From an uncultured Pelagibacteraceae bacterium (GTDB lineage Bacteria; Pseudomonadota; Alphaproteobacteria; Pelagibacterales; Pelagibacteraceae), in contig CACLAY010000007.1 of assembly GCA_902604975.1 (NCBI GenBank), positions 1 through 46,390 on the forward strand: a DNA stretch of 46,390 nt, read 5' to 3'. The notes beneath the pieces were generated by a model. That model was given only the letters and a program-made list of their open reading frames with translations. It was not told where the DNA came from and made no database searches. The translations under genes and the position numbers were made by a program. Positions 1 through 10,127 of the stretch are shown piece by piece (the stretch's first letter is position 1; each line of letters starts with the position of its first letter).

Positions 1-1
1 A

Positions 2-649
2 AATCCCTCATCTGACAAAAACATTTCTGAAAAAGTTACAGATCTTGATAAATATGATGGACTAATATGGGGTGGGAGTAGTCTAAATATTTATAATGAT
101 ACCATCGAAATAAGAAGACAGATCGAATTTATGAGAGAGTGTCAAAAAAAAATTAAAAAAATATTAGCTATTTGCTGGGGACTACAGGTTGCTGTTACAG
201 TAGCAGGAGGGCAAGTAAAAAGATGCACAAACGGATCTCACAGAGGCATAGCACTCAATATTGAAATAAATAATGATGGATTACAACATCCAATATATAA
301 AAATAAAGGTAAAATTTTTAATACACCCGCTTTTAATTTTGATGAAGTTGCAACATTGCCAAAAAATTCAAAATTGCTAGCCTCAAACCCTATAAATAAA
401 GTTATGGCAGTAAATTTTGAGTCCGAGGCAAGTGATATATGGGGTATTCAATATCATCCTGAAATAACTTATGATAAAATGATAAGTCTTATACATTTTA
501 GAAAAGAACGTCTTTTAAATAATAATGCATTTGTAGATGAGCAAGAAATAAATAATCATGTAAGAATGATTGCTGAAGAAAATAAGATTACAAATAAAGA
601 TCTTAGAATGCGTGAACTTGAAAACTGGCTTAATTATCTTTTAAAATAA
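2..649 (+). CDS. Class I glutamine amidotransferase (5' end missing)
   Basis: The reading frame is open from base 2, so the gene begins outside the window; 215 residues are visible. The nucleophile-elbow motif ICWGLQ (Cys at visible residue 58) and the HPE motif in [11 protein letters not shown] (His 152, Glu 154) form the catalytic triad of class I (triad-type) glutaminase domains, which hydrolyse glutamine and pass ammonia on, or hydrolyse a gamma-glutamyl bond. No synthetase domain is fused to the visible part, so it is a stand-alone amidotransferase resembling the glutaminase part of GMP synthase. The acceptor is unknown. Its 3' end overlaps the convergent fhs gene by 9 bases, leaving no room for a terminator. 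Confidence 0.85.
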   Translation, partial: NPSSDKNISEKVTDLDKYDGLIWGGSSLNIYNDTIEIRRQIEFMRECQKKIKKILAICWGLQVAVTVAGGQVKRCTNGSHRGIALNIEINNDGLQHPIYKNKGKIFNTPAFNFDEVATLPKNSKLLASNPINKVMAVNFESEASDIWGIQYHPEITYDKMISLIHFRKERLLNNNAFVDEQEINNHVRMIAEENKITNKDLRMRELENWLNYLLK

Positions 650-2317
650 ACCTTCTGTTTCACCTTTTTCATTAATTCGAATTGAGTCAGCTGCTGGAAC
701 TTTTGGTAATCCCGGCATTGTCATTATTGCACCACATACAACAACGATAAATTCTGCTCCAGATGACAGTCTTACTTCTCTTATGGGTAATACATGACCT
801 GAAGGTGCTCCTTTTAGATTTGGGTCCGTGGAAAAACTATATTGAGTTTTAGCAATACAAATTGGTAATGATTGATAGCCTCTTTCTTCAAAAGATTTTA
901 ATTGGTCTCTAATTTTAGTATCAGCAACAACCTCACTTGCTCTATAAAGTTCCTTAGCTATTGTTTCTATTTTTTTAAATAATGAAGTTTTATCATCGTA
1001 TAAAAATTTAAAATTACTATCTTTTTCACATAGCTCAACCACATTATTTGCTAAATCAATTGCACCTTCTCCGCCTTTTTCCCAATGCTTTGATATAGAG
1101 GCTTTAATACCTTTTTGTTCACAAAACCTTGTAACTTCATCAACTTCTTTATCAGTATCTAAAACAAAGTGGTTTATAGCTACTGTTACAGGTAATCCAA
1201 ATTTTTGAATATTTTCTATATGTCTTTCTAAATTAACCATTCCCTTTTTAACTGCATCGACATTTTCATTTTTTAATTCATCTTTTTTTACTCCTCCGTG
1301 CATCTTCAGCGCTCTTATAGTTGCAACAATCACAACACAACTTGGTTTTAATCCTGATTTTCTACATTTAATATCTAGAAATTTTTCTGCACCTAGGTCA
1401 GCACCAAATCCAGCTTCTGTTACTACATAATCAGAAAGTTTTAATGCTGTTTTAGTTGCCAAAACAGAATTACATCCATGAGCAATATTTGCAAATGGTC
1501 CACCATGAATGATTGCAGGATTATTTTCTAGAGTTTGTGTTACGTTGGGTCTAATAGCATCCTTTAGCAATACAGTCATTGGCCCATGTGCATTCAAATC
1601 TTTTGCATATATCGGTTTCTTATCTCTAGTATAAGCAACAGTAATGTTACCAATTCTATTTTCAAGATCATGCAAATCATTTGATAGACAAAAGATTGCC
1701 ATTATTTCTGAAGCAACCGTAATATCAAAGCCATCTTCTCTCGGAAATCCATTTGCAACACCTCCAAGATTTATATTTATAGATCTTAAAGCTCGATCAT
1801 TCATATCGAGAACTCTTTTCCAAACTATTCGTCTAACATCTATGTTTAATTTGTTTCCCCAATATATATGGTTATCTATTAATGCAGATAAAAGGTTATG
1901 TGCAGATGTGATTGCATGAAAATCTCCAGTAAAGTGTAAATTAATTTGTTCCATTGGAACTACTTGAGCATATCCACCACCAGCAGCTCCACCCTTCATT
2001 CCAAACGAGGGACCAAGACTTGGTTCTCTTAAACAAACAATAGATTTTTTACCTATTTTATTTAGTCCATCTGACAATCCTACAGAGGTTGTTGTCTTTC
2101 CTTCTCCTGCTGGTGTGGGCGTAATTGCAGTTACTAATATTAATTTCCCATCTTTTTTTTCTTTAAATTCTTCAAGGTATTCAAGTTTGATTTTAGCTAT
2201 ATATCTACTTATTGGACTATATGCCTCAGCTTTATCAGGTACTCCTACGTCATCCAAAATCTCTTGGATTGGTTTCATTTTTGCTTGACGAGCTATTTGG
2301 ATATCTGATTTTGACAT
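641..2317 (-). CDS. fhs: Formate--tetrahydrofolate ligase
   Basis: The 558-aa product is full length for this family (about 555-560 aa). It carries the ATP-binding loop [12 protein letters not shown] near residues 67-77, the [20 protein letters not shown] region and the family-typical HFTGDFHAI segment. It interconverts formate, ATP and THF with 10-formyl-THF in the cytosol. Beside a sarcosine-oxidase operon and in a window with several THF-loading demethylases, it could run toward formate and ATP to dispose of methyl carbon, or supply formyl-THF for purines; direction is not visible from sequence. It starts at an ATG without an evident Shine-Dalgarno. It is divergent from soxB across a 128-bp shared promoter region. 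Confidence 0.97.
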   Translation of the reverse strand: MSKSDIQIARQAKMKPIQEILDDVGVPDKAEAYSPISRYIAKIKLEYLEEFKEKKDGKLILVTAITPTPAGEGKTTTSVGLSDGLNKIGKKSIVCLREPSLGPSFGMKGGAAGGGYAQVVPMEQINLHFTGDFHAITSAHNLLSALIDNHIYWGNKLNIDVRRIVWKRVLDMNDRALRSININLGGVANGFPREDGFDITVASEIMAIFCLSNDLHDLENRIGNITVAYTRDKKPIYAKDLNAHGPMTVLLKDAIRPNVTQTLENNPAIIHGGPFANIAHGCNSVLATKTALKLSDYVVTEAGFGADLGAEKFLDIKCRKSGLKPSCVVIVATIRALKMHGGVKKDELKNENVDAVKKGMVNLERHIENIQKFGLPVTVAINHFVLDTDKEVDEVTRFCEQKGIKASISKHWEKGGEGAIDLANNVVELCEKDSNFKFLYDDKTSLFKKIETIAKELYRASEVVADTKIRDQLKSFEERGYQSLPICIAKTQYSFSTDPNLKGAPSGHVLPIREVRLSSGAEFIVVVCGAIMTMPGLPKVPAADSIRINEKGETEGLF

Positions 2318-2445
2318 TTAGTTTAAAATTTATAATTGTTTAATGTGCAAAATGTCTATACTTTTTTGATTAGATTTTAAACATCTAAAAAATATATATA
2401 TAAAAAATAAGAAAAAATTTATGTTTAATTGGATAAAATTAAAAA

Positions 2446-3702
2446 ATGCAAAAATACTCAGTTTTTAGTCTGATTAAAAATGCATTCTCAGATCATCAGA
2501 ACTGGGAAGTAGCTTGGAAAGACCCGACTCCTAAAAAGGAATATGATGTGATCATCATAGGTGGCGGAGGTCATGGTTTAGCAACCGCATATTACTTAGC
2601 TAAAGAGCACAATATTACAAATGTAGCTATCATCGAAAAAGGATGGATAGGTGGAGGAAATGTTGGAAGAAACACGACAATAATTAGATCAAACTATATG
2701 CATGATGATAATGCTTTGTTCAGTGAATTTGGTATGGATCTATGGAGAAAGATGAGTCAGGATTTGAATTACAATGTAATGTTTTCTCCAAGAGGAATAA
2801 TTAATCTTGCCCACTCAGATGCACAAATGAATGCGTACTCTAGAAGAGGAAATTCAATGCGCCTAAATGGAATTGATGCAGTTTTATTAAATAGGGAAGA
2901 GGTTCAAAAACGAATTCCAATGGCAGATTTTTCAGACAATGTGCGATTTCCAATTTTTGGAGGTTTGATGCAACCAAGTGCTGGGACTGCTAGACACGAT
3001 GCTGTTGCTTGGGGATATGCAAGACAAGCAGACTCAATGGGTGTTGATATAATTCAAAATTGTGAAGTTACAGGATTTGATGTTACTAACGGAAAAATAG
3101 TTGGTGTAAGAACATCAAGAGGAGATATCAAAGCAAAAAAGGTTGGTTTATGTGTTGCAGGTAGTACGAATATTTTAGCAGAAATGTTAAACATGACATT
3201 ACCAATTGAAACTCATCTCCTTCAAGCATGTGTGTCAGAACCCATTAAACCTTTACTTGACCATGTTGTTACATTTGGTGCAGGTCACTTTTATTGTAGT
3301 CAATCAGATAAAGGAGAGATGGTTATGGGTGGAGACTTGGACGGATATAATAGTTATTCTCAAAGAGGAAATTTACCAACACTCCAACATGTTTTAACAG
3401 AAGGTATTGCAATGTTTCCATTTCTTAGCAAATTGAAAATGCTAAGAACTTGGGGTGGAATTATGGATATGTCCATGGACGGGTCACCAATTATTGATAA
3501 AACACATATTGATGGCTTATACTTAAATTGTGGCTGGTGTTATGGTGGATTTAAGGCTACTCCAGCATCAGGGTGGACATTTGCTCACACAATTGCACAA
3601 GATAGAGTTCATGAATTAAATGCAGGTTACAGTTTAAATAGATTTAATACTGGTGATTTAATTGATGAAAAAGGTCTTGGTACTAAAACCTGGATATCCT
3701 AA
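2446..3702 (+). CDS. soxB: Sarcosine oxidase beta subunit (heterotetrameric)
   Basis: 418 aa, normal for the family. A dinucleotide-binding loop IIIGGGGHGLATAYYL lies near residues 36-51, followed by GRNTTIIRSNY. GTARHDAVAWGYAR places His 184 where the beta subunit of tetrameric sarcosine oxidases carries covalently bound FMN (alignment by eye). This subunit oxidises the N-methyl amine and passes electrons to FAD/FMN. It is first in a beta-delta-alpha-gamma operon: its stop abuts the soxD start exactly. The closest alternative is N-methylglutamate dehydrogenase, whose subunits are homologous with the same order; no gmaS or mgs genes are visible here to decide. Confidence 0.93.
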   Translation: MQKYSVFSLIKNAFSDHQNWEVAWKDPTPKKEYDVIIIGGGGHGLATAYYLAKEHNITNVAIIEKGWIGGGNVGRNTTIIRSNYMHDDNALFSEFGMDLWRKMSQDLNYNVMFSPRGIINLAHSDAQMNAYSRRGNSMRLNGIDAVLLNREEVQKRIPMADFSDNVRFPIFGGLMQPSAGTARHDAVAWGYARQADSMGVDIIQNCEVTGFDVTNGKIVGVRTSRGDIKAKKVGLCVAGSTNILAEMLNMTLPIETHLLQACVSEPIKPLLDHVVTFGAGHFYCSQSDKGEMVMGGDLDGYNSYSQRGNLPTLQHVLTEGIAMFPFLSKLKMLRTWGGIMDMSMDGSPIIDKTHIDGLYLNCGWCYGGFKATPASGWTFAHTIAQDRVHELNAGYSLNRFNTGDLIDEKGLGTKTWIS

Positions 3703-3972
3703 ATGCTTTATATATTCTGTCCACATTGTGGATCAAGGTCTCAGAATGAGTTTGCATATGGTGGTGATGCAACGGTAAAACGACCAGAACTCAATAAGGA
3801 GATAAGCGACCAAGAGTGGGATAATTTTGTTTATTTAAGAAAAAGTCCTAGAGGAAAACACCTAGAGTTATGGCACCATATATCTGGCTGCAGACAATGG
3901 ATTAAAGTTGAAAGAGATACTTCAACACACGAAATTTTTAAAACCTATAAAGCAGATGAACTGACTGAATAA
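3703..3972 (+). CDS. soxD: Sarcosine oxidase delta subunit
   Basis: An 89-aa zinc-binding subunit. Cys 6 and Cys 9 (FCPHCG) and His 59 and Cys 63 (HHISGCRQW) match the four zinc ligands known for the delta subunit, at the same residue numbers as I recall from the crystal structure. It has no catalytic site of its own and supports assembly of the tetramer. The start immediately follows the soxB stop, and its stop overlaps the soxA start as TAATG, consistent with translational coupling. Confidence 0.95.
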   Translation: MLYIFCPHCGSRSQNEFAYGGDATVKRPELNKEISDQEWDNFVYLRKSPRGKHLELWHHISGCRQWIKVERDTSTHEIFKTYKADELTE

Positions 3973-6968
3973 TGTCACAAAATTTTAGACTAGATAACAT
4001 TGGAATGGTAGATAGAAATAAAAAAATTTCTTTTACATTTAATGGTAAAAAATATTTTGGTTATGAAGGAGATACTATTGCTTCTGCGCTAATAGCAAAT
4101 GGAGTGCACCTTGTTGGGAGAAGTTTTAAGTATCATAGACCAAGAGGTTTTTTTGGAGTTGGTGTTGATGAACCTTATGCAATTTTGCAGCTAGAAAGAA
4201 ATAATGAAAGAGATCCTAATATTAGAGCTACTGAACAGGAGATTTTTGAAGGTTTAGAAGTTAAAAGTGTAAACTGTTGGCCTAGTGTAAACTTTGATAT
4301 TGGCGCAATTAATAATTTCTTAAAAATATTTTTTCCAGCTGGGTTTTATTATAAAACTTTTATGTGGCCACCAAGCTTTTGGTATAAAATTTATGAACCT
4401 TTTATTAGAATGGCAGCAGGTTTTGGAGAAGCATCAATCAAACATGATAAAGAAAGATATGAACACAAATATGAATATTGTGATTTATTGATTACTGGAT
4501 CAGGACCTTCAGGTTTAGCAAGTGCATACGCAGCAGCAAAAAATGGTGCGCGCGTAATTTTAGCTGAGGACAAACCAAGATATGGTGGGAGCCTATTAAC
4601 TAGTGATGTAAATATTGGTAATCAAACTGGTGTTGAATGGTCAGAGAAAATAATTACTGAATTAAAATCAATGTCTAATGTAATTGTAAAAAATAGATCA
4701 CAGGTATTTGGTTATTATGATCATAACATGCTGGTAATGTCGGAACGAATAGGTGACCACTTACCTAAAACCCAGAAATATTTACCAAAACAACGTTTGT
4801 GGTACATAAGAGCAAAAGAAGTTTTGATTTCATCAGGTTCAATCGAAAGGCCGTTAGTATTTGGTAACAACGATACTCCAGGTGTAATGTTATCTTCAGC
4901 TGCTAAAGAATATATGAAGGTCTATGGCGTTTTAGTTGGGAAAAAACCATTGATATTTACAAATAATGACAGCGGATATGAAACCGCTATAGAGTTCAAA
5001 AAAAATGGCGTTAATCCATTAATTTTAGATACTAGAAAAGAACCATCTTCAGACATTATTAATGAAGCAAAAAACTTAGGAATTGAAACTAAGTTTTCTT
5101 ATGTAGTAGTAGCAGCTAAGGGATATAAAAAAGTCAAATCAGCAGATATTGCAAAAATATCAGAGAATAAAAAAGATTTATCAAATATAGAAAATATCGA
5201 ATGTGATTGTATTTGTGTATCAGGTTTTTGGACACCGTCAATTCACTTAGCATCCCAATCTGGAAATAAATCTGAATTTAATGAAAAGATAGATGCATTC
5301 ATTCCAAAAAAATCTAAACAGAGAGAAAATACTATTGGTTCAGCAAACGGTAAATTTACTTTAGAAGAAACAATTAATGAAGCATTTGATAAAGGATACG
5401 AAGTCTCAAATAAAATAACAGAAAATAATAACAAAGTTTCTATTCCAACTGTAGTTGAAAAGAAATCTACAGAGCACGATAAGTTTTGGTGTGTTCCATT
5501 ACCAAAAGGTAAATCATATAAAAGATTTTTAGATTTTCAAAACGATGTGGCTGTAACAGATATAGAGTTGGCATTAAGGGAAGGTTTTAGATCAATCGAA
5601 CATGTAAAAAGATATACCACTCTTGGAATGGCAACAGACCAAGGTAAGACAAGTAATCTTAATGGTTTGCAATTAGTTTCAGACATTGAAAATAAAGTTG
5701 TGCCACAAGTTGGCCACACAACATTTAGGCCACCTTATACACCTGTTTCAATAGGAGCAATTGTGGGAAGAGAAGTTGGAAAACATTCTAAACCAACAAG
5801 AAAATCACCAATGCACGAATGGCATGAAAAAAACAATGCAGTATTTGTTGATGCTGGAGTTTGGTTAAGACCAAGATATTACAAGCAAGAAAATGAAACA
5901 TTATTTGAAGCCTCAAAAAGAGAAGCAAAAAATGTAAGAAAAAATGTAGGTGTATGTGATGTAACTACTTTAGGAAAAATAGATGTTAAAGGTCCCGATG
6001 CTGCAGAATTTTTAAATAGAGTTTATACTAATGCATGGCTTAAGCTACCAGTTGGTAAAGCAAGATATGGAGTAATGTTAAGAGAAGATGGAATTGTAAT
6101 GGATGATGGAACAACAACAAGAATTTCTGAAAATCATTACCACATGACAACTACAACAGCTCAGGCAGCCAATGTCCTATCTCATTTAGAATATTATTTG
6201 CAGCTAGTTTGGCCAGAATTAAATGTGAATGTAGTTTCAACAACTGAGCAGTGGGCTGGTGCTGCAATAGCAGGCCCAAATTCAAGAGCATTACTAATGA
6301 AATTATTTCCAAATACAGATGTATCCAATGAAGCTCTACCATTTATGGGTTACAAAGAAGCTGATTTATTTGGCATTCCTGCAAAGATTTATAGAATTTC
6401 ATTTTCAGGAGAGCTTGCTTATGAAGTTAATGTGGAGTCAGACTATGGTAATTTCATGTGGGAAAAAATTATCGAAGTTGGTAAAGAATTTCAAATACAG
6501 CCATATGGAACTGAGGCCCTATCTACTTTAAGGATAGAAATGGGTCACGTTGCTGGCTCTGAACTTGATGGTAGAACAATTCCTCATGATGCATCACTTG
6601 AAGGTTTAGTAAGTAAGAAAAAAGACTTTATTGGTAAAAGATCTTTAAGCAGATCAGCTTTTACAAAACCAGATAGAGAAAAAATAGTAGGTGTTGTTCC
6701 ATTAGACAAAACAACAAGTATTCCTGAAGGCTCATATATTGTTAAAGACCCTAAAGCAAAACTTCCAAACCCTAAATTAGGTCATGTCTCAGCATCATGT
6801 TGGAGTGTTGAGTATGATAATCCATTCTCACTTGCGATAATTAAAGATGGTAAAAATATGATAGGACAAAAGCTATTTGCTATGTCACCTTTAAAAAACA
6901 AAACTATTCCTGTGGAAATTGTTTCATCGCATTATGTTGATCCTGAAGGAAAGAGAGTAAGAGCATGA
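3972..6968 (+). CDS. soxA: Sarcosine oxidase alpha subunit
   Basis: 998 aa, as expected. The N-terminus (about residues 15-90) has a ferredoxin-like fold segment without cluster cysteines, as is usual in SoxA. A nucleotide-binding loop LLITGSGPSGLASAYA lies near residues 172-187. The C-terminal part from about residue 610 is a GcvT-type folate-binding domain (GVCDVTTLGKIDVKGPDA, WAGAAIAGPNSR, then a C-terminal barrel). In this complex the alpha subunit takes up the methyl-derived one-carbon unit on THF as 5,10-methylene-THF. It overlaps soxG by four bases (ATGA). It could instead be the MgdC subunit of N-methylglutamate dehydrogenase. Confidence 0.94.
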   Translation: MSQNFRLDNIGMVDRNKKISFTFNGKKYFGYEGDTIASALIANGVHLVGRSFKYHRPRGFFGVGVDEPYAILQLERNNERDPNIRATEQEIFEGLEVKSVNCWPSVNFDIGAINNFLKIFFPAGFYYKTFMWPPSFWYKIYEPFIRMAAGFGEASIKHDKERYEHKYEYCDLLITGSGPSGLASAYAAAKNGARVILAEDKPRYGGSLLTSDVNIGNQTGVEWSEKIITELKSMSNVIVKNRSQVFGYYDHNMLVMSERIGDHLPKTQKYLPKQRLWYIRAKEVLISSGSIERPLVFGNNDTPGVMLSSAAKEYMKVYGVLVGKKPLIFTNNDSGYETAIEFKKNGVNPLILDTRKEPSSDIINEAKNLGIETKFSYVVVAAKGYKKVKSADIAKISENKKDLSNIENIECDCICVSGFWTPSIHLASQSGNKSEFNEKIDAFIPKKSKQRENTIGSANGKFTLEETINEAFDKGYEVSNKITENNNKVSIPTVVEKKSTEHDKFWCVPLPKGKSYKRFLDFQNDVAVTDIELALREGFRSIEHVKRYTTLGMATDQGKTSNLNGLQLVSDIENKVVPQVGHTTFRPPYTPVSIGAIVGREVGKHSKPTRKSPMHEWHEKNNAVFVDAGVWLRPRYYKQENETLFEASKREAKNVRKNVGVCDVTTLGKIDVKGPDAAEFLNRVYTNAWLKLPVGKARYGVMLREDGIVMDDGTTTRISENHYHMTTTTAQAANVLSHLEYYLQLVWPELNVNVVSTTEQWAGAAIAGPNSRALLMKLFPNTDVSNEALPFMGYKEADLFGIPAKIYRISFSGELAYEVNVESDYGNFMWEKIIEVGKEFQIQPYGTEALSTLRIEMGHVAGSELDGRTIPHDASLEGLVSKKKDFIGKRSLSRSAFTKPDREKIVGVVPLDKTTSIPEGSYIVKDPKAKLPNPKLGHVSASCWSVEYDNPFSLAIIKDGKNMIGQKLFAMSPLKNKTIPVEIVSSHYVDPEGKRVRA

Positions 6969-7552
6969 CGGTGATTTCTGCATTACAAAATGTCCATATC
7001 GAGGGGTCATTTGGAAACTTTGAAAATAAATCTGAAAATGAATTATTAAAAATTAAAGAATTAAAAAATTTATTAATCGTTCAAATAGTTCAATATAAAA
7101 ATTCTTCAATTAAAATTGACGATATAAATTTCAACAATTTAAAATTTGTAAATCAGGCACAAAAAGTAGTTTCAAATGAAAATATAAGAGTTTTGTGGAA
7201 CTCACCAAATAATTGGCTTTTAGTTTCTCATGAAAAAGAATTGTTAAAAGAAATTTACAGTACTTTTAATGAAAATGATTTTGCTGTTACAGACCTTTCT
7301 CATTCAAAAGCAACAATCGAATTAGAAGGACCATACGTAAAAGAAGTTTTAAAAAAAGGATGTCCTTTTAATTTTAACATTTTAACAAAAAATATGAGTA
7401 TTAACTCAGCTTATAATGGAATTTCTTTTATAGTTGACATGGTTGAAAATGAACCAGAAAAAGCAAGAATTTTTTCTCTAAGAAGTTTTGGAGAATCTCT
7501 ATACCATTCTATCACTGATGCTTCTTTAGAATTTGGTTATAAGTGTAATTAG
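6965..7552 (+). CDS. soxG: Sarcosine oxidase gamma subunit
   Basis: 195 aa, normal length for the gamma subunit, which resembles part of a GcvT domain and is structural. Visible family features are the NNWLLVS segment and TDLSHSKATIELEGPYVKEVL, followed by GCPFNF. It is last in the operon and its start overlaps the soxA stop. It ends three bases before the convergent transporter gene at 7556, with no hairpin between them. Confidence 0.92.
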   Translation: MTVISALQNVHIEGSFGNFENKSENELLKIKELKNLLIVQIVQYKNSSIKIDDINFNNLKFVNQAQKVVSNENIRVLWNSPNNWLLVSHEKELLKEIYSTFNENDFAVTDLSHSKATIELEGPYVKEVLKKGCPFNFNILTKNMSINSAYNGISFIVDMVENEPEKARIFSLRSFGESLYHSITDASLEFGYKCN

Positions 7553-7555
7553 TTG

Positions 7556-9169
7556 TTATTCCTCAGTTTTAAATTTAGATTTCTGAATAAATAAAACAAA
7601 TAGCACTGGTATAATTAAGGTAATAATTGTAACTGCAATTAATAACAATCCTAGCTCAGAATAGTCTGCTGTAGTTAAAATTGTGTTTGTAACCTTATCT
7701 TTTACTTCTCTTGTAATTGTAAAAATTTCATTGAGATATTTTGTTAATAAAGCACTTGCTGATAAAGCTAAATTAGTGAATGAGGCAAAAACCGCAAAAA
7801 AAGTTGCTTTTAAATGTGAAGGAGCATTCTTAGCAATCCAAGCCAAAAGTGGAATCATAGATATTTGACCCAATGGAGATTCTAATGCTGTATTAATTAT
7901 TGCTATAAATTTTGCATCAACAATTCCGTTTGTTAACGAAGAAGTCCAGTTATGAAATCCATAATACATTCCAACACTTGGCAAAAATAATATTGATCCA
8001 GCAATTGATAAAATTACGATTATTTTAGCAATTGAATTTTTTGCCATAAATGGTCTAAGCATTATTATTCCAACTAATGTTAGGACAGAAGCTAGTAAAG
8101 ACAGTATTGAAAAAAATTGTTCATTAAATTGTAGTTCATCAATTTCAAACCAAGATAAGCCCGGTCCAGGTCCAGGCATGGCTCTAAATATAAAAATAAT
8201 TATAGCAGTTCCAACTATAGTTAATCTTAACTTTTCAGGTAACTCTTTAATAAGTTTGTTCATAAGAAATAAAATGATTAACATAGAACCTAAAAAAACA
8301 ATTTCTTGTGCAAAAGGTAATCCTAACGAACCGACACTCAATGTAAAAATTACAAAAATTAAACTACCACCTAGTATCCACCAATTAACTTTTGTTTGCT
8401 CATGATTAAAATTATCTTCCTCTCCTGATAGACCTTGTCTAATTAAAATGTTTTTCTTTTTATTTTTTAAATAAGTAGCAAAAATAACACCTAAAATTGA
8501 AACCATTGGTATTATTAATGCATAAAGATATATCGAGCCGTATAACTGTATTTTTTCTGCCTGTTCAAGATCATCTACCCCCTTAAATAATATCACATTG
8601 GCAAGAGCAACCAACACTGTCCCACCTATAATTGCAAATCTTCCAAGTGTTTGCATCGTTGTATGCATAATTTTAATTTGATCTGCTGTAAATTTTTCTC
8701 CGTTCTCATTTATTAAAGGCACAGCTTCGACTGTCATTGCATCAGCAACAACATCTTGGACTACATATCCAATAGGAGCTAAAAGAACACTTATAACAAA
8801 CCAAGTTTCAACTTTTAAATAAGATGACATTTGTTCTGTATGAATTATTAGTCCGTACATTATTAATAAACTTACACCAATTAATGAGGCACCGACGTAA
8901 ACCATGTAATTCTTTTTATTCCATATTAAATCTACCAAATGCCCTAGTGGCATTTTTAAAGCCCAAGGTATTCCTGCCCAGAAACCTAATCCTGCAAGAA
9001 ATGCTGCAGATAAGTTTAAGTAATCTTTTACAAAGAAAGTACCTACTATTCCTGTGAGACCAGATATACCCGCCGCCACGTAAATCATTAACGGAGGTAA
9101 ATAAGACAATTTAAATTGTCTTCCTAAATCAAACAGTGTTGAGTCTATAAATTGAATGATTTTGTCCAT
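7556..9169 (-). CDS. Folate/biopterin transporter (FBT)-like major facilitator membrane protein
   Basis: 537 aa with about 12 hydrophobic helices and a long cytosolic loop near residues 235-262. FWAGIPWALKMPLGHLVDLIW and VVQDVVADAMTVE resemble signature regions of the FBT/BT1 branch of the major facilitator superfamily, which carries folates and pterins in protists, plants and cyanobacteria. Placed directly beside THF-dependent sarcosine oxidase, a folate or pterin substrate is plausible, but the family also contains members of unknown substrate. The transporter fold is secure; the substrate is an inference. It starts at an ATG six bases after the stop of the small gene at 9176-9616, with which it is likely co-transcribed. 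Confidence 0.7.
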   Translation of the reverse strand: MDKIIQFIDSTLFDLGRQFKLSYLPPLMIYVAAGISGLTGIVGTFFVKDYLNLSAAFLAGLGFWAGIPWALKMPLGHLVDLIWNKKNYMVYVGASLIGVSLLIMYGLIIHTEQMSSYLKVETWFVISVLLAPIGYVVQDVVADAMTVEAVPLINENGEKFTADQIKIMHTTMQTLGRFAIIGGTVLVALANVILFKGVDDLEQAEKIQLYGSIYLYALIIPMVSILGVIFATYLKNKKKNILIRQGLSGEEDNFNHEQTKVNWWILGGSLIFVIFTLSVGSLGLPFAQEIVFLGSMLIILFLMNKLIKELPEKLRLTIVGTAIIIFIFRAMPGPGPGLSWFEIDELQFNEQFFSILSLLASVLTLVGIIMLRPFMAKNSIAKIIVILSIAGSILFLPSVGMYYGFHNWTSSLTNGIVDAKFIAIINTALESPLGQISMIPLLAWIAKNAPSHLKATFFAVFASFTNLALSASALLTKYLNEIFTITREVKDKVTNTILTTADYSELGLLLIAVTIITLIIPVLFVLFIQKSKFKTEE

Positions 9170-9175
9170 TTATTC

Positions 9176-9616
9176 TTAATCTAAAAGGTTTAATTTAATT
9201 AGACTATTATTTTTTGTTTCTTTGCACCACAATTCATAACTTTCGCACACTCGCCACAAATGATTTGTAGCTCTTTGTGATATTTCCAAGGGAAAATGAC
9301 TCTTTGCATAGTATAAATCAGGAAATTTAATCAATTGTTTAATCATTGCTTCTTTTTGTAAATTCAAAAGTCTTAAAACCTCTTTAGAAATTTTTTCTCC
9401 TGAGGTCTCATCAACAAAATCGTTTTCTTTTAGTTTCTCAAACCATTCATCATGAAATTTACCACTACTTACTTTTTGATACAACTTTGAACCCATAAAT
9501 CTTTCAATTGCATCTATATTGGAAATATCAATATTTTGTTTTTTAATTTGAAATATTTCTAAATAGATTGCCTCAGCAACATAAAGTATGTAGGGTTTTT
9601 TATTTTCATCTCCCAT
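9176..9616 (-). CDS. Conserved-looking protein of unknown function
   Basis: 146 aa, soluble, with no signal peptide or membrane helix and no motif I recognise. It appears helical and charged, with a cluster of aromatic residues near the C-terminus (TNHLWRVCESYELWCKE). It sits four bases after the stop of the GNAT acetyltransferase gene and six bases before the FBT-like transporter, so the three are probably one transcript. Codon use and tight spacing make it a real gene. Function cannot be assigned. Confidence 0.75.
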   Translation of the reverse strand: MGDENKKPYILYVAEAIYLEIFQIKKQNIDISNIDAIERFMGSKLYQKVSSGKFHDEWFEKLKENDFVDETSGEKISKEVLRLLNLQKEAMIKQLIKFPDLYYAKSHFPLEISQRATNHLWRVCESYELWCKETKNNSLIKLNLLD

Positions 9617-9620
9617 AAAA

Positions 9621-10091
9621 TTATAAATCTAAAGTATAGTAACAAGAATTAGGGTCCTCTTTATAATGAGCAAATGGTTTACATTTAGTAAATTTAAAAT
9701 GTTCAAAAAGTTTTCTAGCTGGTAAAAAGAATTTTCCAGATCCTGTTTCAATACTTAGCTTTTTTATACCTAATTTTTTTGCCTGAAATATCAAATGTGA
9801 GATTATTTTACTGCCAATACCTCTATTTCTAAAATCATCAGATACTCTAATAGATTTAAATTCACCATGATTTTGTCCAATAAATTTTAAGGCTCCACAT
9901 CCGATTAAATGATTATTATTCCACAAGCTCCAAAATTTTATACTTGGATCTTTAAGTCCAGGGATATCTAAAACGTGAGTGCTACCTTTAGAAGAAACAG
10001 ATCTTAATTCAATAAAGTGTTTTATTAAAAGATGATTTACCTTTGGGTGGTCAAAGTTATTTTCTATTGATTTAATCATTAGCATGAACAT
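9621..10091 (-). CDS. GNAT-family N-acetyltransferase
   Basis: 156 aa. The acetyl-CoA-binding motif A of the GNAT fold is visible as SDDFRNRGIGSKIISHL (R-x-x-G-x-G/A) near residues 81-97, preceded by an LIGCGALKF strand and followed by GIKKLSIETGSGKFFLPARKLFEHFKF, typical of PhnO/ElaA-like small acetyltransferases. The acceptor is unknown. There are three possible ATG starts within the first five codons (10091, 10085, 10079); the longest is given. It is divergent from the SRAP gene with only 36 bases between, so the two promoters must overlap. Confidence 0.88.
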   Translation of the reverse strand: MFMLMIKSIENNFDHPKVNHLLIKHFIELRSVSSKGSTHVLDIPGLKDPSIKFWSLWNNNHLIGCGALKFIGQNHGEFKSIRVSDDFRNRGIGSKIISHLIFQAKKLGIKKLSIETGSGKFFLPARKLFEHFKFTKCKPFAHYKEDPNSCYYTLDL

Positions 10092-10127
10092 ATAATCTAA
10101 AAAAAAATTAAACCAATACGAAAAAAT

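Noticed and set aside
2-649. MgsA subunit of N-methylglutamate synthase
   Set aside because: MgsA belongs to class II amidotransferases with an N-terminal Cys; this one has the class I triad with an internal Cys and HPE motif.
1644-1919. Open frame opposite fhs
   Set aside because: Antisense to a highly conserved enzyme, with no motif; the composition follows from the codons of the real gene.
2318-2445. Riboswitch or operator between fhs and soxB
   Set aside because: 128 bases of AT-rich DNA with no stable stem or conserved aptamer that I can see; probably only divergent promoters.
8178-8405. Open frame opposite the FBT-like transporter
   Set aside because: Antisense shadow in a hydrophobic gene; no start signal or recognisable protein.
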